DNA from: Caprimulgus europaeus
Lineage: Eukaryota; Chordata; Aves; Caprimulgiformes; Caprimulgidae
NCBI GenBank assembly: GCA_907165065.1
Contig: OU015550.1
Coordinates: 2,160,001-2,224,000, forward strand
DNA length: 64,000 nt
Direction: 5' to 3'
This document shows positions 22,637 through 35,013 of the stretch, piece after piece. The first letter of the stretch is position 1. The number at the start of each line of letters is the position of its first letter. Position numbers and translations under genes: made by a program. The notes under the pieces are model-generated. The model had not been told where the DNA came from and searched no databases. It saw nothing but the letters and a program-made list of their open reading frames with translations.

Positions 22637-25600
22637 GGTGTTCTCTGTACCCAACCCTACCTACTCCTCCTCCCACACAGCCCCTCCAGCGTGTGCCAGG
22701 TGCTATGGGATACAGCCTTAGCCAGCCCTGTCATTATTTTAAATTAGATCTTTTGTTTATAGGTGATTTTTTTTTTTTTCCCCCCTTTGCCCATTTTTTT
22801 TTCCTGTTATAATGTTGTTTGTTTTTTTTTTCTATCAAGTTAGAAGCCAGAAAGGTTGGTTAGCTGGTTAGTGTGAATAGGATATTTTGAGAATTCCCCC
22901 ATCAGGGGGGATAGCAGGGAGGCTAGGCCTGCTTTGATTTCCAAAAAAAAACCAAAAAAAAAGAAAAAAAAAGGAAAAAAAAAAAGATATGAGAAAAAAC
23001 AAACAAAACAAAAACTGGGGGAGGGAGGGAAGGGGAAAAGAACAAACTCCCATCTTCTTCATTTTGGATTGGTGTCCTTTTTTCATTTCATGTCTTTTAA
23101 AGCTCATCCTCAGTAGAGTTCCAAACCTAAAAGACCAGATTTAAAGCACTCAGTTGGAATGGAAAACCACCCACTCACCAGCCTGGTGTCAGCCCACTTT
23201 GGGGTTTGGTTTAGTTTCTTTTTTCCTTGAAATTCCATGACAGCCTCAGGCCAGTGGCCCTTTGGCACAAGGGGTTAATCCTTTTCCTCAGGAACCTGAA
23301 TGTTTTACCTTTGAGTTTCATGACTCAAAGTGAAATGTTTTTCAGGTGACCAGCACCTGCTTTGGGGTACACCACAGAACATTGAATTCCTTGATTGAAT
23401 GGTTGAGAAATTCATCCAGCCCCTCAAAAATGCATGCACTGAAAGTATGCTTTTTGGGGTTTTTTTAGGTTTTTTGTTTTTTCTTTTAAAAACCAGGTGT
23501 ATTTCTCCTATTTCTCTGAGTTGTATCCCATAGATGCACTTTGGGTTTGTAGCAGTGCCAATGTTTGATAAATAGCTGAGGACTTTGTTACAAACCATGA
23601 ATGTCTTGTGCTTACTCTGGTATGCAAGAAACAAGGAGGTGCTTTAAGAATAACTTCAGTTCTATTGTGGGTTTTTGTTTTTACTGCCTTTTCTTTGTTT
23701 ATTTTTGTTTTTCAAGGAGTTGCAGGTACAGTGGGGTCTGGTTCCACAGTGCAAATGTGCTTCTCTCCAGAGATGGTTTTAATTCTGTGATAATTTAATT
23801 ACATCCAAGTTCTCATTAACTTTTTACCTCTTTGTTAATAGCAAGAAACTGCTGTCTGCTTAGGGACTCTTCAGGTACAGTACAGTGGGCATTACATGAG
23901 GTTTAGCATTTTATAGGCACCTGGAGTAAAATGTTTTTTAGCATCTTGGAGAAGTATTAAAAGTACTCAGAGATGCTGAGGTTTGAGCTCTGTTTCCTGT
24001 GATTCTAGAAGGAAACAATTCACTTTTTTCCCCAAGAACTTAGTTCATTTTATTTTATTTTTATTTTTTACACTTTTTCCCCCACTCACTGGGTGCTTTT
24101 CTCCAGCTGTCTTGGCCACCTTGCAAATACAAGAGGGAAAAAGGGATTTAAATCCCTTTTGTTTTATTTTAACAACCAAAAGGCTGTTGCAGCGACCTAA
24201 AACTGAAGTGTCAGTCTGGCTGTATTTACAGGCCCCCAAAATATAAACCTTGCACTTAAACCCAGAATGTAATCTTGCACTTAAACCACATTTTCAGAGA
24301 CTTGGGTGATGTAAAAACGTTTCTGCTTCACTCAATCCATCCTCCCCTCGATTCCTGGGGCAGTTGCTCCAGGGCCAAATCGATTTCTGTTTCAACTTAA
24401 AATATTCCACGAAGGAGGAAATGTCTTGAATGTATTTTTTTGGGCACAGCAGTTCTAAAGTGAGACTGAACTTGCTTGAAATTCACTGTCCACAAAAAAA
24501 AAATAGTAAAAAAATCTGAATTTCTGGAATGCTGCTTTCCTGAACCACTCCTCAGAGAGAGTTTTGGTTTCAGTGGGCTTTGATTTTTCTTCACCAGTAG
24601 ACCCCAAGCATTGCAGTGAATGGAGAATTTGAATGTGGCAGCCTATCTTGAAAAGAGATTTGGGTTTTCTAGCTACTTTTCTTTCTAAATGGAAACATCC
24701 AAGCCTCATTTAATGCTCTTAAATGTTTTAAGGGTAAAAATCCAGGATTTCTGGGTTGTCCTTCAGTGTGAATGTAATCGATGGCAGAATTCAGCTGTTC
24801 CTCTTCCTATTAACAAGGAGAATTTTTCCAAATGACACCCATAATGCAATTAACCATGTTGTAGAAGATACAATGTATTTACCACCTCTTGTAAAAGAAT
24901 GTTTTAATTCTGGCAGGTGTCTGTTGTGTGTCAGCAGGTAACAACGCTGCCCCTAACTCCCTCCGAGTGCTGCTTGCAATTTGCAGTGAGTTTTCTCCTT
25001 GAATTGGAGTTTTAAAGGCAAAAAAACAAACTTTCACTGGGAATTCAAATCTACCCTAAACCAAAAACATAATAATAATTTAAAAATAAATAAAAATAGC
25101 AGCACTGATGTTTGTATTCAACCCTTAAACTCGCTGGGAACAGCGTTTGTTACGCTGAGACGCGGTAGGCACCTGGTTTTAAACCCCATAAAACTTGGGG
25201 AGTCAACATAGTTTGTCAAAGCAAACACAGTGTGGGAAGCCTTTTGGAAAGAGCATCCTGGTGCACTTCTGGATTGTTTATTTTTTATTTGTTTGGTGTT
25301 TTTTTTCCTTGTAAAATAGCAGTGGTTCTACCTGCCCCAGGCTTTTATGAATCAAAGTTGTGCTGCGCTGGAGGGTCACGAGGAACAGGCGAGAGGCTGT
25401 GTTTGACTCCAGGTTTTCTGGTTCCTTCTTTAAATCTGGTTTATTTGTGGTTGCTGCTCTGTTTTGGAAGCAAGGATTTTAACACCCTTTGAGGGTTCTT
25501 AATGTCAAAACATAATTGACTGGCAACTTTTTTTTTTCTTTCTTTTTTTTCTTTTATTTTTCATGCCAGCACTTAAGTTCCGATGCTGCCATCGAGGCGG

Positions 25601-27458
25601 GTACAACGTGCTGGGCTGGGCTTTTTCTCTTAGGCTCTGAAATGTTCACCATTGGAGTCACTGTCCACTAAAAATGGTCTTGCCCAGGGCTGAAGATGAG
25701 TTGGAAATCCATGTGTGTATAGAAGCAAAAGCAGATGTAGCAGACTTTTGTGGTTGGCATTACGAGAGCTCAGTGTTTCTTCGAGCGTTGTGTGCAGCTG
25801 ATGTTCCTCTGTTTCATTAGTTTGTTGAATTAATGTGGAAAACAAACAAAAAAAGGATGTCCTTTTCCTGCATCATTTCATAGTTGTGCTTTATGCTTTG
25901 GGGAAAGAACCTCAAATGACTCATACTTTGGTTTTTTGGTATTTTATTTTATTTTTTAATTGGAAACTTTATGCAACTTCCTTGGCTGCTGGCCAGTGGC
26001 TTTGTTTTCTCCTGTCTAGTCACTGAGCTGCTGTTCACTGAGATTGTGGTGCAAACCTTGATGTTACCCTCAACTCCAGAGGTTTCAGACTCTGGGGTTA
26101 CAAATACCAACACATCCTTGTAAAATATGATAGAGAGAGAGAAGGACCTGAATGTGCCAGGCAGATAAATCTTACCCTCTCTCTTTTTTTAAATGGTATT
26201 TTTTGTTCTTCTTGTTACAAGGATGTTAAAGGATTGAAAATGTTTTGGTGACAACTTGCTCAACCTCCTGTGGAGGGCAGAGAAGAGAGTTTTGGATGTC
26301 TTATGTTGGTCAAGGAACCATCTGGTTGATGGTAACTGAGGTGAAAAGCCTGAAGTATTCATGAGGAAGAGGAGTAAATCAAAATTGTGAAGACAGGTTT
26401 AAAAATTCTTGAGGACTCAGGGAAAAAATGGCTTGGGAAATCAAAATTCCTGGCTTTAAAAAAAAATAAAAAGAATAAAAAGCAGTGTTGAGGGCAGTGC
26501 TCCTGGGGAGTCTGCTGGAAGTGTTTAACAGAAACAAGAGTGGGAGAAATTATTGCCATGTGACTCTGAGAGCTTTTGGGGTTCTTTCCCTTTTGTCTCC
26601 CCCACCCCCCCTTTATTTTTTGCTTACTTTCTGCAGATAGCACCCAAAGGTCAGATATTCCACTGATTTATAAACTGAATAATGAGATAATTTTTGCATT
26701 AGGCTTAAAGCAGGACTGTATGGTTCAGAGAATGGTTAATGGAATATTCAGTTTGGATTGTGTGAAAACAGCTGATGAGAAATCTGAGTTGGAATAGTAA
26801 CAATTTAAATTGAGATGAGGTGTGTCTTGGATTTGACCTTTCTCTTTCATAGTGGAGTTATCTGCTGGTAGAATTATGCAGCAAAATGAGAACAAAAATG
26901 AAAGGTGGAACACTACATTTCATGTTGTTTTCTTGATAAATTGCCTTCAGGAAATATTCCTTGAGGAAAATCAACTGAATTATCCAGAATTCTGTTGGTT
27001 TTTCTCAGGGTTCCTTATTTTGCTGTGTCCCATGAACTGTTATTGCAAGTTGAAGGACCTTGGTCCAAAAAGAAGCCCTGCACTACTTGTTATGCATCTA
27101 TACATCAAAGGTGACTTCATTTCAAGGTTTCTTTGCCCCTTGGGTGGTATTGGTGCTTTTTTTTGAAGTCTAAGTAGAATATTCAGAAAGACCTTGTAGC
27201 TCTTTATGTTCATCTGTATAATGTAGGGAGGGGAAAAAAAAAAACCAAACCAAAAATGTTGTCTACATTTATTTGTATTGAAATAACATTTTCTTTTCTC
27301 CTGCAAAACAAAGCTGGTGGACTTGCAGAAGACAACCAAACTCTAATGGACCTTTGGGAAAAGCAGCTGTGGCTGAATATGGAATTTACTTGGGCCTCTT
27401 GATGGAAGAAAGCTTATCTGTTTAAAAAAAGTATTTGTGCATTTTACTAAAATGGCAG

Positions 27459-27462
<4 letters not shown>

Positions 27463-27496
<34 letters not shown>
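27463..27496 (+). repeat. A34 homopolymer
   Basis: Thirty-four consecutive A residues in the presumed RBM15 3' UTR, preceded by GGCAGCTTT. No flanking target-site duplication is obvious, so it looks like a homopolymer run, not a retrocopy tail. Confidence 0.9.
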
Positions 27497-27499
<3 letters not shown>

Positions 27500-27703
27500 G
27501 TGTATCTGCTATTTGTGATGCCAATGCCCGTGTTTTAAGTGGAAAAAAAAAAAAATTGACCTCTTTGCTTTGTGCTGTGTACACAAGATTGCTGGAAAAA
27601 AAGTAAAAGGAAAATACCCTTTTTAATGGCTCCCACAGCTTAAAAAGTAGCTGTCACTCAAAACCATGCGCTCACAGTTGAGCTGATTTTGTTTCATTCA
27701 TAA

Positions 27704-27709
27704 ATAAAT
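27704..27709 (+). terminator. Candidate RBM15 poly(A) signal AATAAA
   Basis: AATAAA followed within 5-15 bases by a GT/T-rich stretch (GGTTTCTTTTG). One of several possible RBM15 polyadenylation signals. Confidence 0.35.
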
Positions 27710-27793
27710 GGTTTCTTTTGAAGAAAATGGGTTTTCTGCCTGGAAATGAATTGACAACAACGGTTTTGACCCCTTTGTTTGCAGCAGAGGGGT

Positions 27794-27820
27794 TGCTGCT
27801 GCTGCTGCTGCTGCTGCTGC
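27794..27820 (+). repeat. (TGC)9 trinucleotide repeat
   Basis: Nine uninterrupted TGC units in the presumed RBM15 3' UTR, equivalent to CTG repeats on the sense strand. Confidence 0.95.
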
Positions 27821-28357
27821 CGTGTTTGAGCTGATAGTTGTGGGTCTTGAGCAAGAACCGACACTTTTAACGCGTTGACCGACTTTTGGGTTGTACCAAA
27901 TCTGAAGAAATTCTAGTTGATTCTCTGGCTGTGACCTCCCACACTTTTGCTGTGGAAAAAAGGAGGGGGTTACTTGTTGTTTTACTCCTCATCTTGACGA
28001 GGAAGCGGTGGCTGATGCTGGCATGCAAGGAGCAGGGGAAGCACCACCCTGCATCTCAGAACGGTTTCCAAGTCTGGGGGCTTCGCTGGTTTGAAGAGCT
28101 GGAGTTCCTGAATTTTATGTTTCTGATTTATTTTGTTCACCCAACATGGTTTGGCTTTTTAGTTTTGATTATTTTTTCCTTGTTGTGGTTTAATTTTTTT
28201 TTATTTTTTCTATTTTTTTTTAAGTTTGAAGAAAAAGTTTGAAATTCCTTTGAATCTTGCACGTTAAAACCTTTGGCACCAGATTGTCAAAAGGAAAACA
28301 AAACAAAAAACCAAAAAAAAAAGAGAAATGAGTCTTTAGAAGTGTTTAAATGCTGTT

Positions 28358-28363
28358 AATAAA
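28358..28363 (+). terminator. Candidate distal RBM15 poly(A) signal AATAAA
   Basis: AATAAA in the context TTAATAAAACC, after which base composition becomes less AT-biased. Possible distal end of the RBM15 transcript. Confidence 0.35.
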
Positions 28364-28380
28364 ACCTTTGCTGACATACC

Positions 28381-31300
28381 TGAGGCCCTCCTCCATCTCC
28401 AGGGGCTTTTCAGCTGTTGGGTTTAGTGCTGAATGGATGAAGAGTTCCCAAGCTCTAGAGTTGGTTAATTTAAAAACCTTTACCTTGGTGTCTCACTACC
28501 TTATTTTGACCTGTTTTGAAGCAAATGGTTCCACACTCCTCGGATGTGCATGCAACCCTGATCGTGTCCCAGGTACGACTGCACGTTTGCTTGCAGTCCC
28601 TTCACTCTCTAGTACAGATGGTGAGAGGAAAATAATAATAATAATTAATAATAATAATGATGGAGGCAGCTGGAAAAAAAAAATATGGTGTAGTTGCTAC
28701 GTTCTCCTGTATTGGAGGCTCCTGAGCTGTGGAAGGCTGTTCCAGTCCAGGAGTACAACTCCATGGTTGCTGCAGGAGACTTCACGTTTGACCACCTCAG
28801 ACATCGAGAAGAAGCTAACACTGCTGCATCGTTGGCTTCAGCAACCTTGTGGTGTTATTGCTTGCTGCTCTGTTAGAATTAATGTGACGTTGCAGAGGAA
28901 GAGACATCTCTGAAATGCAAGTTTGTGCCCTGGTTTGCCTTTGACATACTTTAAACATCCTGTGGATAATGAACCTAGTGCTGTCCTGCAGCCGTGCAGG
29001 ACCATCCTTTGGACAAAAGGATGCCGTGGTTACGCTCTCCAAAGTGTTCCTGGGGCAAAGAGCTGTGTAAATCCCTACAACAGGTAAGGGGGTTTAAGAG
29101 GTTCAACTGAATTTTAATGTAAAAGAAGATGGTTTTGTTGTTCATCTATCTTTTTGGTCATGATTCTCCAGTCTACTAACATTTATGAATGTGTTTGTGT
29201 TGGTCAATGTGCTGTTCCCATCCTCTCTGGGGATGGGGGAGAAGGAACAAACTCTTCCATGTAGCTTCTTGTGTTTGCTTTTGGGGGGTTCCCCGCTAAG
29301 GAACGTGAGGTTTCTCCACGTGCAAGATGCCACACGTGGCAAACTAGGAGTAAAACTAGAGTTGTTACTATGACTTTGTGAATGATTTGGAATTAACAGT
29401 GCTTTAACCCAGAATGTTCTTTCTCATTTGTATATGTTGCTATGGCAAGGCAAGCCCAAGCTTTGTGTGTTTATGGGATGCTGGTGTCAGGATTTCAATT
29501 AAGCTGTTTCTTGTAATTGGGAACAATTGTAGATATTACTGGTGATGAGAGAAGGGAAATGGGGAGGGGAGACTCTTGAAAAGTCGCCTTTTCTTCCCAA
29601 AGGTGGTGTTTGTAGTTAAAATTTGTGGGGTTTTTACAATGTATTTGATGTTCTGCTGAGATACTGGATCGGGTGTAATTGGGAGCGTTGGTCGGAAGGT
29701 TTGGGGCTGGGGGCAATAACGGGGGGCACGTTTCAACCAGCTGGGTGGTTGATGCCAAGAGGGGATGAGTGATGTGTTAGTGTAATCCAGATGAAGGAGA
29801 TGATGATGGGTTTGATAAGCTGGTTATTAACCACTGGGGTAACTGGGTTGTGTGCCAGGGGTTGAGCACTCTCCCACTTTTTGGCTTTCCTTTGACTTGT
29901 TGCATTATGGCAAATGGGGCCATCGGAGGCTCTTCCAGAAGAGATTTACCTCTCTGCCTCAGATTTTACTGTGTATTTAAGTGTGAGATTGTTCCCTGTC
30001 TCCTTTACATCACATATTTATTCCAGAGGCTTGGAGTTCTGGTGGGATGTAGTGTGGGATGGTTCTCCTACGGTTGCTTTGTCATAGCGAGTTGGTTTTC
30101 GTGTGCTGGATCTGCCCCTCTGCTTGCTGAATTGGTTAGAGAGATGCTGCAGCTGCCCAGTAAAGCCAGGCTTTTGTTAAAACTAGTCTCTTTAAAGGGT
30201 TAAAAGTTCTTTATATGCATCAGATTAATTGGGCTAATGAGACTGTTGGGGAAAGTGGATTTATAAAGAGGACCATTTAATTAACTGCGCTGCAGTAGAA
30301 GGCGATGCGAGTCGATTAGAGGAGGGACTGTTATTTGAATTCACACTTTGTTTTTAATTTTAATATTTTAATTTTTATTTATTTTTTTAGAATTGTGCTT
30401 TTATCAGCCACAGCTGAATTAATAAGTGAGTTTAAAACATCAGATGGCCCAGATTGTGCTGCTAATAACGAGCTTATGTTCGCCTCGTGCTGCTGGTTTA
30501 CTACGAAACAGCAAATGCTCTTTGAGGAGAAGGCTCTCACCATGTGTCCTGGGGTTGGGTTTTTTCTGGTGCAAGTTGATCAGTCAAAGCATCTGCAGAA
30601 AAACCAGGGAGAGAAGTGGGAAGTGTCTTGGGTTGATGGTTTTGTGATTCCTATTGTCTGTCTCTGTCTAGGAGTTGTGTGCCTGAGTTTAATTATAGCT
30701 GGCTTGAGAACTGGGTGAAGGAAACTCTTAAGCTGCTGAAGGACTCGGTGTGATGGGTTACTCAGGGATGATTAAGAGGAGCCTGCTGGTGCTCATCCTC
30801 TTTGTTCATGTGCTGCTGGAGTAGAGGTGCTCCTAGCAGGAGCAGAGAGTGTGTACATGGTGGCACAAAGGTCCACAACTGTGTCAGTTCCTTATATCCC
30901 GCTCGGGGATGTGCTCGTTAAACGTGGGTGAAGAATCGAGGTATGGGTGCTGTCAAACCTGATGGTGTTGCTGTGGGTTAATGAGTTGCCACCTCCCAGC
31001 CCAGCTCCTGTACCCATGTTTTTAGCTTGGAGCTCCTGTGTGTGATCCCAGGATCAGGATGGGTTGTGTGTGCCTGTGGTTGGCTTCCACAGCTGAGCGG
31101 ATGAGCTGGAGGTTAATTGTGGGTAACGGATGTTTCATCTCCTTATCTCCCTACCTTGACCTTCATACCGAGTTCTGCAATCGGATCTGGAGACTGGTCT
31201 GTAGATGTTGAGCTATCTGCAGCATTTCCTGTCCCCAGATCTAGTGGTAGGTCAGGCTTTTAGCAACATGTACAACCTCATCCAGCCTCCTGCCCCGAGC

Positions 31301-31414
31301 TGGCAGTTTTCCCTGTCATTTCTGCCATTTGTAGCAGGTGAGCACTTAGATCCTTCAGTCGGTGTCTGCTTTCATGTGCAAGTGCTGTGGTTCAAGCCTG
31401 TAAAATCCCAGAAG
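28381..31414. other. Gap between RBM15 3' UTR and first CR1
   Basis: AT-rich unique sequence; an (AAT)n run at 28636-28658. No splice-bounded frame with recognisable content. Some of it could still be RBM15 3' UTR. Confidence 0.4.
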
Positions 31415-31912
31415 GGAGTGGAAGGGTTGGAAGGGACCTCAGGAGCTCATCCAGTCCAACCCCCCTGCCAAAGCAGGGTCCCTACACCAGGTTGCACAGG
31501 AAAGTGTCCAGGTGGGGTTGAACATCTCCAGAGATGGAGACTCCACACCCTCTCTGGGCAGCCTGGCCCAGGGCTCCGGCACCCTCACAGGAAAGAAGTT
31601 TTTCCTTCAGTTTGTCTGGAACTTCTGGTGTCCCAGTTTGTGCCCATTGCCCCTTGTCCTGGCACTGGGCACCACCCAGAAGAGCCCGGCCCCATCCATT
31701 TGCCCCCACACTTCAGATATTGATCAGCATTGATCAGATCCCCTCTCAGGCTGCTCTTCTCCAGGCTGAGCAGCCCCAGCTCTCTCAGCCTCTCCTCACA
31801 CAGGAGATGCTCCAGGCCCCTCAGCATCTCTGTGGCCTCCCCTGGACTCTCTCCAGAAGATCCCTGTCCCTCTGGAACTGGGGAGCCCAGAGCTGGAGGA
31901 CACGTGTAGGGC
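31415..31912 (-). mobile_element. CR1 LINE fragment
   Basis: Minus-strand CR1 of a different subfamily (contains CACCAGGTTGCACAGGAAAG and ATCTCCAGAGATGGAGACTC). Forms an inverted pair with the copy at 32215. Confidence 0.9.
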
Positions 31913-32214
31913 GCAGAAGGATTTTGAGTTAAGGGAAGCCAATAAGATCTCATGAGGGTTGTTGTTAATCTCTTGTTGCCATTTGAGGACCACGGTGGTG
32001 TTTGCAGCCCACTTGGCCAAGCAATAGCTTTGGGTTGTTGCCCACAGTGTTGGCAGGATGGCATCGGGTGCTTCAGCTCTGAACCCAGCACCATTGCCAG
32101 CCTGGGCAGAGGTTTGGTGCTGGATGAGCTCTGGGACCACCCTGTTGTTGGGTCTCATGGGGAGGGCACAGCGATGAACACAGCATTTCACATCTGCCAG
32201 CCCAGTTTGTTCTC

Positions 32215-32427
32215 TTGCACTAAGGAAAAACTTCTCACTGTGAGGGTGCCGGAGCCCTGGGCCAGGCTGCCCAGAGAGGGTGTGGAGTCTCCATCTCTGG
32301 AGATGTTCAAACCCACCTGGACACTTCCCTGTGCAACCTGGTGTAGGGACCCTGCTCTGGCAGGGGGGTGGGACTGGATGATCTCCTGAGCTCCCTTCCA
32401 ACCCCACCAGTCTGTGATCCTGTGTCG
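32215..32427 (+). mobile_element. CR1 LINE 3' fragment, inverted relative to 31415
   Basis: Sense CR1 with GAGTCTCCATCTCTGGAGAT and GGACTGGATGATCTCCTGAG, ending at CTGTGATCCTGTG. Confidence 0.9.
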
Positions 32428-33544
32428 GTGTAGATACGTTCCCAGCTGGCAGATGTACTTTAAGAAGTGCCTTTGCTCTCTTCCTCATGGACACAGGCTC
32501 CAGTCCCAGCCATGGCTTGAGACTGGGAGAGCCCAATCCCAGATCCCTGTGACCACCTGGATCTCAGCCAGCGTGGCCGTAGCTCTGTCACTGCTTCATC
32601 AAAGGCTGGGGGGTTGGCAATCAATTTATTGGTGTTCTATCAGTCCCTGGGGTGCTGTAAAGACGCCCTTTGCCTCCCCCGAGCCAGGGTGCAATCCTCA
32701 CCTTCTCTTGGCCACGTGAGAAACATCTCCAGGAGAAAGTTTTGCAAAGCTTGGTGATGACTTTAGGAGGCAAAGTCTGGATCGCTTTGGAAACGGAGAC
32801 TTTGACCCTTGAGTTCCTTCTGAAACTGGCCATGGCCATGAGCGAGAGCTCCCATCTCCTTGGTGGCTACCACAGGCTTGAAAGCTTTTCCCCTGAGAAT
32901 CTCTGAGCTGATGCTAAAACTTCTGTTTTATTTCAAAGATTTGTTTTAATTTTGATTTATTTTTTTTCATTAGAGTAGCTCATCCATTTGTATTGACTTC
33001 AGTGAAAATAATTATGAGATTTTATTAAAAAAAATAATATTTTTATTATTAAATATAATTTATATTGTGGAGAAATTTATCCACCACTCCCTGCCTCCTC
33101 TGGAGGTTTTCAATCTCTTTTTGGAAATGAAACTTTGGAATTCAGGCTTTGCTAAATTTCAACCTAAAAAACCACTCTGCATCACAAACGTGGCTGTGGG
33201 ATTTTTTTCCAGGCAGGGAGGGAAAACAACCACCAAGAAAAATGAAATAAAAACCCCAAAACCCCTGAGTTTTCCTGTTATCAGCGTGTGTAAGGACAAA
33301 CAACCAAGCACACGGGTGCAGGAAGAGCAGTGTGTTTCCTGTTGCTGGAAGGTTGTGTTCTCACATCCTTACCCAGCTATTTTAAATTTATTTATTTATA
33401 TTTTTAAATTATTTAATTTTTTTTTGCTTTTTTTCCTGTGGTTTAAGGTAAAAACAGAAAACTCGGGAGCGTTGGTAGGTGGAGCAGCTCGTTTGGGGTG
33501 TGTGGTGTTACCTGTGCTGGTTGCAGATGTGAAAAAGCTTCTTG
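32428..33544. other. Intergenic, nothing recognised
   Basis: AT-rich near 32930-33060. The frames present, for example 33067-33555 on the plus strand, run through homopolymers and look fortuitous. Confidence 0.45.
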
Positions 33545-33852
33545 TTCTCCTTTAAAATCTGAATTATGTCAATTTTTATCCCCCCTCCTTTGGTTAATGA
33601 GTGTTCTACAAAGCTGATGTTCTCCTTTAAAATCTGAATTATGTTGATTCCCCATCCTCCTTCCCCCCTCCTTTGGTTAATGAGTGTCCTGCAAAGCTGG
33701 TGTTCTCCTTTAAAATCTGAATTATGTCAATTTTTATCCCCCCCCCTCCTTTGGTTACTGAGTGTCCTGCAAAGCTGATGTTCTCCTTTAAAATCTGAAT
33801 TATGTCGATTTTTATCCCCCCCCTTTGGTTACTGAGTGTCCTGCAAAGCTGC
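33545..33852 (+). repeat. Tandem repeat, four units of 75-83 bp
   Basis: Units start at TTCTCCTTTAAAATCTGAAT at 33545, 33620, 33703 and 33781. They differ mainly in the length of a C run and in TTAATGAG versus TTACTGAG. Confidence 0.9.
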
Positions 33853-34150
33853 TGTTTCTCACAGTGTTGCTGTGGGTGAGACTCTTGCTGTGGTTTTGGG
33901 TGTAAAGCAGCCGAGGTGCCAAGAACGTGGCAACCTGAGATCCCAGGTGATGGGTTAAACCCCAAACTTCTTGTCCCTCACCCTGGTCTCAGACCTTCAC
34001 GTGGCTTTGTGATTCCTGGTTGGCTCTTCAAGCTCCCCCAGAGCTGGGGTTGGAGAAATGGCTGAAATGCTTCCAGCCCAGCCCTTGGAGGGGATTTGAT
34101 TTTGTTTTATCATTTTATTAATTTTTTAATTTTATTATTATTTTCTTTTA

Positions 34151-35013
34151 CTCTTTTTTTCTCCTCTCCTCTCCCTCTCCCTCTCCCTCTCCCTCTCCCT
34201 CTCCCTCTCCCTCTCCCTCTCCCTCTCCCTCTCCCTCTCCCTCTCCCTCTCCCTCTCCCTCTCCCTCTCCCTCTCCCTCTCCCTCTCCCTCTCCCTCTCC
34301 CTCTCCCTCTCCCTCTCCCTCTCCCTCTCCCTCTCCCTCTCCCTCTCCCTCTCCCTCTCCCTCTCCCTCTCCCTCTCCCTCTCCCTCTCCCTCTCCCTCT
34401 CCCTCTCCCTCTCCCTCTCCCTCTCCCTCTCCTCTCCTCTCCTCTCCCTCTCCTCTCCTCTCCTCTCCTCTCCGTCCTTTTTGCCTTTTTCTTTTCTTTT
34501 CTTTTCTTTTCTTTTCTTTTCTTTTCTTTTCTTTTCTTTTCTTTTCTTTTCTTTTCTTTTCTTTTCTTTTCTTTTCTTTTCTTTTCTTTCCTTTCCTTTC
34601 CTTTCCTTTCCTTTCCTTTCCTTTCCTTTCCTTTCCTTTCCTTTCCTTTCCTTTCCTTTCCTTTCCTTTCCTTTCCTTTCCTTTCCTTTCCTTTCCTTTC
34701 CTTTCCTTTCCTTTCCTTTCCTTTCCTTTCCTTTCCTTTCCTTTCCTTTCCTTTCCTTTCCTTTCCTTTCCTTTCCTTTCCTTTCCTTTCCTTTCCTTTC
34801 CTTTCCTTTCCTTTCCTTTCCTTTCCTTTCCTTTCCTTTCCTTTCCTTTCCTTTCCTTTCCTTTCCTTTCCTTTCCTTTCCTTTCCTTTCCTTTCCTTTC
34901 CTTTCCTTTCCTTTTCTTTTCTTTTCTTTTCTTTTCTTTCCTTTTCTTTCCTTTTCTTTCCTTTTCTTTCCTTTTCTTTCCTTTTCTTTCCTTTTCCCCT
35001 TTCCCCTTTCCCC
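34151..35013 (+). repeat. 863-bp polypyrimidine satellite tract
   Basis: Only C and T except for G at 34474 and 34483. Blocks: CTCCCT hexamers (about 34172-34430), TCTCC-like pentamers, CTTTT pentamers (34491-34590), CTTTC pentamers (about 34590-34912), then alternating CTTTC/CTTTT. The complementary strand is pure purine. Confidence 0.95.

Larger units (their letters stand above)
22637..28380 (+). other. RBM15: Probable long AT-rich 3' UTR of RBM15
   Basis: After the RBM15 stop the sequence becomes AT-rich with many T and A homopolymers, no CR1 insertion for almost 9 kb, and no credible long frame. AATAAA hexamers occur near 25084, 26466, 27704 and 28358; the last two are followed by T/GT-rich sequence and are the best distal poly(A) candidates. 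Freedom from repeats fits transcribed sequence, but where the mRNA really ends is inference. Confidence 0.5.
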
